From: Cycas panzhihuaensis
Taxonomy: Eukaryota; Cycadophyta
Assembly: GCA_023213395.1 (NCBI GenBank)
Contig: CM041465.1
Location: forward strand, 63,123,741-63,187,740
Length of the DNA: 64,000 bases
Direction of reading: 5' to 3'
Shown here: positions 20,007-29,899 of the stretch, one piece after another
How the letters are laid out: each line of letters begins with the position of its first letter
Position numbering within the stretch: position 1 is the first letter of the stretch
The notes under the pieces: model-generated
What the model was told of the DNA's origin: nothing
The model's database searches: none
Seen by the model: the letters and a program-made list of their open reading frames with translations, nothing else
Translations under genes and position numbers: made by a program

Positions 20007-22419
20007 ATGGCGACAGCAAGACCAGATCCAGTGAGTGGATGTCACTAAACCCAACCCATTTTGAAGTTAGAATTTAATTGGTTTTTTGTGATTTTTATAG
20101 AATTTTAGTGCCCCTTATGGGCAATCAGAGGCCTCTCGGAGTCTGAATCGGACCCAGAAAGAGGCGGGGACCTGGGCATTAGGGAGCTCTAGTCCCGGTG
20201 GGCCCCACGGGGTCCACCAAAAGAAATTATTTTTATTTCGGGGTAGAAATCCCCCCTTCTGGGAGATCACCGTTCATACCGCAGTAATAATCGCAGTGCC
20301 ATGATCATTACCGTGGGGCCCGATCACCGCGGGACCCACCCTGAACTTAGCGGTACTGCTAAGTTCAGCGCGGTACGAAGACATCAAAGGAGAAAAAGGG
20401 ATATAAGGGCCAAAAGAGCCCCAAATCATAGGCAGAGAGGGTTTTAAGAGAGTAAGGAGTGATAGTAACTGACATGAAGCTAACTTTGATTATTTTTTGT
20501 GTGGATAGGCTCTCATCACGGTAGATAACTGCGAGAACGTAGGTATGGCCATGTTGAGTTACATGGAAATGGCATCACAGGAGGACAAGGAAATCCTACA
20601 GAGGGGTGGCCTATACAAGGCCCTCAAGACACCTCTGTATGCGTCAGATCAGAGGTTGCTAGTCGATATAGTATCCCATTGGGATAGGAGGAGACATGTA
20701 TTCCATCTACTATAGGTAGGTGATATAACAGTCACACCGAGAGACATATGGCAGATACTTGGAGTACGGGCGACAGGGAGATCGGTAAGACTGGGGATGC
20801 TGCCTAGCAATGAGGTAGCACACAGGGAGGCATCCATGTTCTTCACAGGAGCAGACAGATGGGAGTAAAGGGGAGCTCCCCTCTAGACTATACTAATATT
20901 AGGGATTCCTCGGGTGAGGAAGCTGGTTATAGTGTGCATTCTGTTTTGGATTTCCTAGAAGCAGAACTATAGGAAGATACCAGGTGGATGGTTGGATGTA
21001 GTTCGCTGCTACGAGGCCGGCGAAAGGATGGACTGGGTGACCCTGATAGTGGTAAACCTCGTCGCCCAACTAGATACTATCAGGATGACCAGCAGAGGCG
21101 GGTTATCATATAGCACACTACTGCAGTGCTAGTTTTTCGATCATTTCGCGGTAGTGGCACCAGCGAGGGGACCACACCCCATCACAGTGTGGGCCCCGAT
21201 GGTCCACAGGTGGCAGACTCAGTTGAGAGGGACAAAGGACCGAGCCCATGTCTAACGATCGGTGGAGGCTACGTCGCTAGACCTCCTCACCTTGCCAAAC
21301 TACATAGTAGATCCCTACAGGACAGTGAGGTGGGATAGTGACGACGAGGCGGGAAGAGCAGGAGTGCCCAGAGGCAATGATGGAGATGATGGAGACGATA
21401 GAGGAGATGGGGTCAGCCCGTCACGACCTGCAGGAGAGGTAGGTCCCTCAGGGATAGCAGCAGATGTAGAGGGTCCATCCAGGGCTACCAGAGGAGAGGC
21501 AGGCCCATCAGGCGCGTAGGACGAGAGCAGGAGGCCCATGACCAGGGCCCGCAGGCTACGAATCGTGATGGGATCTGGAGGGACGAGACTTGAGCAGGTC
21601 CCCACGAGGAGGGAGGCTCAGGCAGAGGAGGTGCCACAGGATGAGGCACCTGTAGCTGGGGAAGATCCAGGAGGGGAGGATGCCGTGTGACCAGAGGAGC
21701 CGACGGCCATAGCAAGTGAGACCTAACCTTTTCCAGTGTCGTTTGGCATCCAGATAGATATTTGGTTTGGTTTGATCATGGTATATGGCGAGATACACTG
21801 ACACATGGCATGTTGCATTGGTAGGTACAACAGAGATTCAGAGACTAATAGAGGTTGTGATGAGGGAGATATTCCCTCAAGTGTATGCAGAGGGGCAACC
21901 GCCCATCCAGCAGGAGACGAGCCTAGAGCAGCAGGTGCCCACATAGAGGCATTTACCCCATTGATGAGGGCAAGGGACATATGGGTCGCAAAGTCCCAAG
22001 AGCACGTGACATCTCAGGGATGGCTGTAGTAAGAGAGAGATGATGCGAGGTGCGAGAGGGATGAGCTACGCAGACGGGTGCAGGCTCTAGAGGTACAAGG
22101 CGGAGTAGGCAAAGATACTGGGAGCAGAGTCCAGCTAGCGGTACTCATAGAGCATCTCAGGGTAATGGAGGAAGCACTCCGAGGAGAGAGGGATCGTATC
22201 TAGGCCCGATACGATCAGCTGGTAGCACAGATGGCATCAACGTCGAGCCGGAGTAGGACGCATACCCACATGGCAGCGACAACCCCGAGACGACCTCAAG
22301 ATGAGGAGAGTGAGGTGGGCAGCTCATAGAGGCCTAGGAGGAGCCTTAGAGGGATGTGGTCCCCAGGAGAGGGATCACATAGTTTGGGAGATGGTACCCC
22401 AGAAGCGGGGCAGCAGTAG
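20007..22419 (+). pseudogene. Antisense PMD-like gene of element B (three exons)
   Basis: Exon 1 is 20,007-20,030 (MATARPDP, then GTGAGTGGAT). Exon 2 is 20,509-21,715, following a GGATAG acceptor, and begins ALITVDN. Exon 3 is 21,825-22,419, after GGTAG. Exon 1 ends in phase 0 and exon 2 in phase 1, and the frame of exon 3 fits. Exon 2 carries HWDRRRHVFHL, VGDITVTPRDI, ILGVRATGR, FFDHFAVVAP and WAPMVHRWQTQLRGTKD, a plant-mobile-domain pattern, then a Gly/Asp-rich acidic tail. Exon 3 has FTPLMRARDIWVAKSQEH and a charged coiled-coil-like part (RCERDELRRRVQALE). Stops replace several Trp/Gln codons and one frameshift lies near 21,915. The role is unknown; PMD proteins act in host gene expression and transposon silencing. 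Confidence 0.78.
20341..20368. repeat. Perfect 11-bp inverted repeat in intron 1 of the antisense gene
   Basis: CTGAACTTAGC and GCTAAGTTCAG are separated by six bases (GGTACT). In intron RNA this would form a strong hairpin. Related CGGTACC-type palindromes occur in the LTRs of A (3,510-3,560; 34,715-34,760) and D (43,195-43,245). Confidence 0.8.
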
Positions 22420-23081
22420 AGTAGGAGATGTACATATGATTTTGACAGGAGAAAGCACGGGCCTCCAGGGGGTCATATATAGGACCATATGATTGTACCC
22501 GCTTGCAAGGACACCAGCTTCCCAGATGTATGATGTGACATGATTTTTAGATGTATACATATACAGGGTAATTGGAACCCCATTTGGATATGAGATGCTA
22601 TGTATGATGTATCATATGTGGATGACATGTATGTTTATTTTGTATGTTGTAAATATTATGCTGTAGATATTTTATGTTATGAATACTTTATTGTATGGTG
22701 CACACGTTTCCTTCCATGTATGGCTATATGCCTAACGGGAGCACATACACACGTCGTGACTGGAGATGACAGAGAGGTGTGAGGTTAGAGGATAGAGCGG
22801 CATACACGTCTACGGAAGAGCATAGTGGAATATGCGAAGGAAAGCATCGATAGGAGAGAGGAGCAACGAAGCTCCACAGCGTCAACCTAGTTGGGGAATG
22901 TCCAAGCAGGAAGACAAAAGTTCTCGAGAGGGTATGGGAATGCGAGTTCCGTGGAAGGAACCAGAAAAAGAAGAAGGATCCACCTTAAGTTGCCATTCTA
23001 CCTGTGGTTGGGAGGAATGGGGACAACCTAAGATGGTAGTTTAAGCTCATTTCGGAGCAGGGCAAGGAAATCGTCGAAAGA
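22420..23081. other. Element B: spacer between convergent antisense gene and pol
   Basis: Homologous to 8,069-8,803 in A. No domain is seen. It includes AT-rich sequence with TATGTA-type repeats near 22,550-22,680. Confidence 0.5.
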
Positions 23082-24330
23082 TCATACATAAAACTTCTTA
23101 AGGAATTTCCCATTATAGACTTCTCAAATTCAAGCCCTTCTAGGGTGGCTATCCAGAGGCACCATTACCGAGGGATTCAATAATGACGAAAGGACCAACC
23201 CATCGGGGTTTGAATTTGGTCAAGCGATCATGGAGATACTCGAGTTTGAAGACGTGGTCCCCAGGAAACAAAGGACGGGAATGAAGATATTTATCGTAGG
23301 TCCTTTGTGAGTGAGCTTTGGATGCCAGGTTAGCCTGATACGTGGTTAAGTGTCTCTCATCCAAAGCTTCGAGGTCCAGAAGGTGAGCCTGATGGATCAA
23401 CTCTTCGTCGATGAGACGTCGAAGGGAGACTCGCAAGGAAGGAATCTCCACCTCCAACGGGAGTACAGCCTTGGTACCGTAGACCAGGGAGAACGGGGTC
23501 ATTCCCGTGGTAGAACAGATAGAGGTACGGTAATCCCACAAAGCGAAGGGCAGTTGAAGGTGCTAATCCTTTTGGGATTAAGCAACGGTTTTCTTGAGAA
23601 TGTTGACGAGAGTCTTATTAAAAGACTCCACTTAGCCATTTGCCTAAAGGGTAGTAAAGGGAGGAAGTCTTGTGAGAAATTTTAAACTTCTCACAAAGCT
23701 CATCCATCTCCTTGTTACAGAAAGGAGTTCTATTGTCAGTGATTAGGACGTCCGGGATTCCAAAATGGCAAATGATGTACTGGTAAATGAACGTGGCAAT
23801 CATTTTACCATGGGTAGTGATCAAGGGGATGGCCTCCACCCATTTGGTAAAATACTCCGTGGCAGTCAAGATAAACTTGTGCTGCGATGACGAAGGTGGG
23901 GAGATAGCCCCAAAATAAGGTCTAGTCCCCACTGAGCAAAAGGCCATGGTGAAACAATAGGATGTAAGGCCTCGGAAGACACATGGGAAATGTTGGCGTG
24001 TTCCTGACATCGCTGACATTTCAGAGCAAAGGCATGAGCATCCTTGAAAAGGGACGACCAGTAATAACCCATGCAAAGGATCCTTTGAGCCCATAGACTA
24101 GCCCCCAAAGTGACCTCCACAAATACCGTGATGGCATTTGCAGAGTACCTGGCCAGCTTCGTCAGTAGTGACGCAGCAGAGGAGGATCCCATTAAAGGAC
24201 CTCTTGTACAATACCTCGTCCATAAGGAGGTATTGCCTAGTAGAAGTTCGGATACGAGATCTAACTTTGCTACTGGCGTCGAGGCGGATATAAGCCAGAT
24301 AAGATACTACACTATGTCACCATACCACTC
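23082..24330 (-). pseudogene. Integrase of element B
   Basis: Right to left: the zinc-binding region ends with LKCQRCQEHA, then SPWPFAQWGLDLI carries the first catalytic Asp. HKFILTATEYFTKWVEA and LITDNRTPFCN carry the second, and the Glu block NKTLVNILKKTVA lies after a frameshift near 23,640. The C-terminal module has RWVGPFVI (GPF) and ends near 23,082 at NSLRSF/GKFLKKFY-like sequence. Integrase inserts the element's DNA into the host chromosome. At least two frameshifts and several stops inactivate it. Confidence 0.87.
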
Positions 24331-25620
24331 ATTGTCGATGAGTGGGTGGGGAGAGACTCCATGAATCGTCAGGATAGACTCATCGGGGAGACAATCATCA
24401 ACGGGGGCACCAAAGGAGTTAGGGATAGGGGCGTCTGCGAGTTGCTCGGCCACTACCATTCCCTTCTTTGACTTCTAGTTGACGATATGGAGGTCGAATT
24501 CTTGAAGTAAGACAGCCCAACAACTAGCCCTACCTGTTAAATCTGAACGAGTCAGCAAGTATCGCAAGGGATCAAATTGAACAATCACCTTGGTGGTGTT
24601 ACCAAGCAAGTAGTGTCTGAACTTCTTGATCGCATGGATCAAGGAGAGGCACTCCTTCTCAGTAGGAGAATAGTTAAGCTCGGTAGCCACGAGGGTGCGA
24701 CTGATGAAATATATAGCTCTCTCGGTTCCTGAGTCATCCTCCTGAGCTAGCATAGTGCCCAAGGACTCGTCAGTCGCTGAGGTGTATAGGACAAAGGGCC
24801 TATCGAATCGAGGAGGCACCAACGTAGGAGCGGAAGTAAGGGCTTCCTTAAGTCCTTCAAAGGCCTTTTGGGTCTTGTCAGACCAGGCAAAAGGAGCTCC
24901 CTTCTTCAATAGGTTCATGAGGGGTTTAGTGCTCACAGTGAGTCTGCTAAGAAGCGCTAAGAAAACTAAGCCTTCTTAGAAACGACTTAACTGTCACCTG
25001 AGTTCTAAAGGGTGGCATATCAAGATTGCCCTGACCTTGTCAGGGTCAATCTAGATTCCTTGTTTGGACACAATGAACCTAAGGAGTTTACTTGAGGTAA
25101 CAACAAACACACACTTCAGCAGATTAAGACTGACGTGATACTTGCAGCATGATGAGAAGATGGCGCGCAAGTCGGATGGATGATGGGCCCTGACACGGGA
25201 GAGACCCATCATATCATCCATGAAGACCTCGAATGTGTTATCAATAAGGTCGTGGAAAATGAAATGCATGGCTCTTTGGTAAGTAGAACCTGCATTCTTA
25301 AGACCGAAGGGCATCGCCTTGTAGGCGAAGGTACCCCAAGGCATAGTGAAGGCAGTCTTGTGGCAGTCTTCAGGGAAAATTTAAATCTAGTTATAGCCGG
25401 AGAAGCCGTCCATTAGGGACATAACTTCAAATCCAGTAGTGCGATCAATAATTTAATCGATGAAGGGTAATGGGAAGTTGTCCTTAGGACAAGCATTATT
25501 GATGTTGCAAAAATTGATGCATATACGGATTGCCCCATTCTTCTTAGTAACGGGGACGATGTTGGAGACCCACTTAAGGTAGTGAATGGAAGCGATAAGC
25601 CCAGCATCCAGAAGCTTTTG
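24331..25620 (-). pseudogene. Reverse transcriptase and native RNase H of element B
   Basis: RT motifs on the minus strand are MPWGTFAYKAMPFGLKNAG, then FEVFMDDMMG (active-site F-x-DD). After a frame change, RNase H is open from 24,936 to 24,475: FAWSDKTQKAF, YTSATDESLGTML, YSPTEKECLSLIHA and VIVQFDPLRYLL give the D-E-D positions. It is followed by the linker KKGMVVAEQLADAPIPNS, then DNEWYGDIV. In other Tat elements the second RNase H sits inside this linker; here there is only a short stretch. Confidence 0.88.
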
Positions 25621-26699
25621 AACCTCCATCTTGACGGTGGCTGAGAGCTTCAGGTGAAGGAGATGTTGCTTCTAGCACACAGGGCTAGCACAAGGAATGG
25701 TGGTGAGGTTGTGAGTGACAATGGAGAGGTCGATTCCCTTCATGTTAGCATAATCCCACGCAAATACGTCTCAGAACTCTTGGAACAGAAGGGAGTACTC
25801 GCTTATCTCATCAGGGGAACATTCAAACCTGACCTTAATGACCTTGCCGGGGGCCAAGACTATGTCTTGGGTTGCCCCCATGCACATGGCATTACCCTCC
25901 TCAAAGTAGGGGGGGCAAGGTCAACAGGAAGAGGTGGAATAGGAGACGAGATCGGATCGGTGAGTGTGGATCCAACCACAAGGATCTTCTAGTGACGAAG
26001 CCTGTGGTGACTAGAAGGTAAGTTGGGTGCAAAACTCACCAGATACTCAAGTAGGGCTTTGTCATCCTCAAAGTAATCCACCCCATAGATGACCCTGCTT
26101 CAAGTAGAGGAAGCACTAGAGGGAGTAGAAACAACGGGACCATGATGGTCGTCGGGTTACTCAACTTCCTCGCGGGATTCTATAGGAAAGTCTAAAGGAG
26201 GCTCCTCGGAAGGAGCGAAAGGCAGTTCTTCAAAGCCATTAACTACGGGGGGTAATGAAGAAGAACTGAGGATGGGTGGGTCAACATGAGCGATGACGTG
26301 TGACACACAAGAGTAGCTAACCTCACCAATGAGAGAGATTCTAGATGGGGATCTAGAATGAGACAGGTGCGACCTACTGGTGCAGAGGAAAGAAATGGGG
26401 TGAAGACCATCCTCGTCCTCGTCGTATGACTCGTCATCACTAAACAAAGCAAGGTACCCGTAACTCCCAACGCCAATAGGGGTGAACCATGTAAGACTAA
26501 GGGAAGAAGATGTGGGATCTTCTTTAGATGGGTTAGGTATACCAATAAAGCAGGCTGAGGCATGCGTGGAAGGACCTTGGTTTGCTAAATTGGTGGAACG
26601 AGTTTATTTGGTAAATGGGCATTCACGAGGAATCACTCTCATCCATACATCATGGACAAATTTAAGTTGTCCCCAAAGAGTCGAGCACACGGCTCCCAT
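25621..26699 (-). pseudogene. Element B: acidic/Ser-rich spacer between protease and RT
   Basis: Homologous to 11,349-12,439. The open part (26,157-26,447) has FSDDESYDEDEDG, a Ser/Arg segment and an acidic Glu/Pro end (PSEEPPLDFPIE). No known domain is recognised. Confidence 0.55.
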
Positions 26700-27197
26700 T
26701 TAGTCGAGCCATGGACGACCTAGAAGGAGGTTGTAGTCAACGTCAACATCAAGGACTACAACATCGGCAAGAACAGTCTTGCCCTCAAGGGTGAGCAGAA
26801 TCGCAACAGATCCCAAAGGGGTCTTTTCGCTACCATCATAACCTTGGCATCGCCATGGAATAGGTTCCAATGTGGAGATACTAAGCTCTTGCATGACAAG
26901 CAAGGGCATGGAATTGACAGAAGAACCGTTGTCAATAACAGTCCTTCGAAGGGTACAATCGGGTGTATCGATAGTGATAGTGAACAGGAAGTTCCACTGA
27001 CGTTCCCTTTCACCGGCAGGAGGAAGACCCTTAGGATCAAATGAGATAACGGGTCCACGGCTTTGGGTAATGCCCAAAGCGTGGACAGGCGCATCACTCG
27101 ATCCTAAAGCTTCTAGGAGGAGGGCCCGTTGTTCGGGACAACTCCTCAAAACGTCCATCAAGGACATTCCTGCAGCAATAGTATGCAGCTCATCCAC
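26700..27197 (-). CDS. Aspartic protease domain of element B (open segment of broken pol)
   Basis: An uninterrupted 165-residue segment: MDELHTIAAGMSLMDVLRSC, then the region up to RRTVIDNGSSVNSMPLLVM with the catalytic Asp in D-N-G, then SEKTPLGSVAILL (flap side), and the closing DVDVDYNLLLGRPWLD. This is a complete Ty3/gypsy-type protease with an Asn in place of the usual Ser/Thr of D-S/T-G. It would cut the Gag-Pol polyprotein. It is not an independent gene: the frame continues upstream into gag with stops. Confidence 0.85.
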   Translation of the reverse strand: MDELHTIAAGMSLMDVLRSCPEQRALLLEALGSSDAPVHALGITQSRGPVISFDPKGLPPAGERERQWNFLFTITIDTPDCTLRRTVIDNGSSVNSMPLLVMQELSISTLEPIPWRCQGYDGSEKTPLGSVAILLTLEGKTVLADVVVLDVDVDYNLLLGRPWLD

Positions 27198-29632
27198 GAT
27201 GGAGAAGGGCTTACCCTTTACCGTAGGCTGGGTAAGTGCCCTTCAGAAATCGTAATGACTTGGGCGTACAGGAATAGCCTTAGGAAAGAGAGGTATTTTT
27301 GAAGGAAGGTTCTCTGGAAGAGGGCCAGAAGGAGTAGAAGAGTAAGAAGCTCCTGCTACTTCCTTGGTGGCCTGAGACCATGTAAGGGCGTAGGAAGGAG
27401 CTTCTTCCCCTTGTTCTGGGGTCACGAAGGTGATGGGGTGCGATGGCTAGGAGAACAAGAGGAAGAAGTTGAGTTTTGGGCACCCTTCCCTTTGTTGTGG
27501 GAAGGACGGGGATCAGGCGATCTTCCTCGGTTCCTGTTATTCTTGGTTTGGGTGTTGTGATCACATTCCCCATGTTTAGGGAATGGATCCTTATGAACTG
27601 GTTGATCCAAATTAGGCCTTGAGGCCTGTTTGGGGGAAGAGTCACGTTGAGAAGCGTCCTTAGGATGCTAGACCCTACAACGCAAATCATCGTGGAAGCA
27701 CTCCCCATGAATGGAGCACCACTTCTTCTCAAGCGGAGGGTCTGACCTTCTCGCTTGAGAGGACTGGGCATTTCCATTCCTGGGGAGAGGAGCTTGGGTT
27801 ATTTGTTGGACTTGTTTATTGGATGTAGGGGATGAAGGAGCTTGCAGCTCGAGTTCCTTCATTGTACGCTCGAACGAGCGTATGGTTGATGTAAGAGGGT
27901 CTAAAGTCCTTTCAGTCGGATAAGAGGAAGACCAGGTAGGTTGTGAAGGTTTGGTATCTTTGGTTGGGGGTGGTGCCTCACGGTGCTGTGAGGGCTTAAG
28001 AGGTTTCTTGAGACCAGCTTGGATCTCAATAGCCTCCAACGCCAAATACTTGGCAATCGTGGAGTCGCATGTGGTCGCCCCCATTTTAAGGACTTCCATA
28101 TGCACTTCAGGATGAAGTGCATTGACGAAGAGGTCTCGCTTCAACTCCTCGGGCAATGTTGCCTTAGTGGAGTGGAGCAAGTCATGGAATCGCTGCACAA
28201 AGTCAAGATTCATTTCATCGTGACCTTGTTTGAGCAAAAGAAGCGACTTCATTCCACTCTCGAATGGACGGGCTACATCAAAATAGTTGATGAACTCATC
28301 CACCAATTACTAGAATGAATAGATAGAATGGGCAGGGAGACGATAAAACCATTTGAGGGCATCACCTTGTAAGGATCGCAGGAATAATTGCATTAGAATG
28401 TGGTCGTAAGCCCAGTAATCGATGCATGCCATAGAAAAACTACGCAGATTCTTCACCGGGTCTTGCGACGAAGTTCTGTCGAATCTAGGAACTTCAGGGG
28501 GATAAGGCGACAGATTGGTTCTTAACGCCTTAATGGATAGAGGTGTTGACCTAAAGTCCATGAAGGGGCATGCCCTTACCTGGGCCATAGGATCAACAAA
28601 TGATGAAGCAGGTAATGAACAAGGAGCAGATGGGGTGGGACACCCATCCCTCCTTGAGTAAACGCCACCTGCTGGGAAGGGGCGTGGGGATAGGTGCCTT
28701 GGAAGGGAGTCAAGTTCCCTTGCGAAGGCACAACAAATGGAATTACGCTAGATGGAGGACAAGATGGATGCGGAACCGAGTTTTGCCCATATGGGCCACC
28801 CATAGGTGAAGCGACCCCATATGGGTGTAGCGGATCCACCCCATAAACTGGGAGATGGCTTCCTCTACCACCTTTGAGGTTGAGAAGCATACCCTAGGGG
28901 AACGTAGAAGGAAGCACCAACGTGTTGGTTTTGAGAGTGTGTGGGAGCGGGTCCCACATAACTAGTAGTCGAAAGGCTAGTAGGACCGACGGGCCTACTA
29001 GGAAAGGTATGCACCACATTAGGAGATGGCACATTAGTTTGGTTAGGGACAGGTATGCTAACCTTTAATTGAGGGAAAGACACACCACGGTAAGATCTCG
29101 AAACATTAGGACCTCAATGAGAAACAGAAGGTGCAACATGTGCCCCCACTACAGGGGTAGAAAAGGAGCGGGACACATGTGTAGGCACAAAGGGATTTGT
29201 TGTCAACGGAAGAGTAGATGAGGATGAGGCATGCGGGGGAGAAGCAGAAGAAGAAGAGGCTCCTCCATGAAGAGCACCCTCAAGCCAACCAGGACATGGT
29301 TGCAAGCGTGCCGCGCGGTGACACTCGTTGAGAGCTTCAACTACATCAACAGGAGGGGTTCTTACATACTCGTAAAAGGTAGTTGGGACCTCAAACGAGG
29401 TAGGTCCCTTGGGATGCTCCTCATAAGAGTCATCGATTAAGTGGTAAGTCTCAAGAGGAGCGGATCCTTCTATGGCATGGGTAGAGGGATGGACGTCGAG
29501 CGAGTGATGTTGGTCACTCAGATAATAAAGGGGGTCATCACCCTCTTGAGTGGACCCGAGAATAGAGGAAGGAAAAACATGGGTTTCTAAGGTTGAAGTG
29601 TGGTAGGCCTAATCAGAAGAGTATCCTTCCAT
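27198..29632 (-). pseudogene. Gag region of element B
   Basis: I take the start at the Met of TMEGYSSD (29,632). The N-terminal part is Ser/Pro/Thr-rich. The gag core is best preserved at 27,668-28,588: CPFMDFRSTPLSIKALRTNL, GDALKWFYRLPAHS, then DEMNLDFVQRFHDLLHST and LKRDLFVNALHPEV. The CHHC zinc knuckle is KKWCSIHGECFHDDLRC near 27,690, followed by a basic Lys/Arg/Asn-rich tail (27,420-27,610). Two adjacent stops near 28,305 and others break the frame. Confidence 0.83.
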
Positions 29633-29880
29633 AGTCAAATTAGAATCTGACAAAGGAAAACGGTAATACTCGGGGTCTTCTAACAATGGAGGTAGACTGT
29701 ACAAGTGACGGGAAAAGCGTCGCATGCAAGGTCAACCAACAATATTAGGGAAAAAGAAAGGGCGATAAAGGTGCATGCGTTGGGGGGTGCCCAACGAAGA
29801 GATCAAAATAGGTGAAAAGGATCACAAAAAGGTAGTGAAACCAATGGAAGAGAGTGGAAACTAGCCTCCTTTACTGGCAG

Positions 29881-29898
29881 TCCCCAGTATGGTTGCCA
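29881..29898 (-). other. Primer-binding site of element B
   Basis: The minus strand reads TGGCAACCATACTGGGGA, one base from the LTR end. It keeps the TGGC start and CTGGGGA end of the Tat-type site that pairs with an arginine tRNA, with changes in the middle. Confidence 0.75.
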
Positions 29899-29899
29899 G

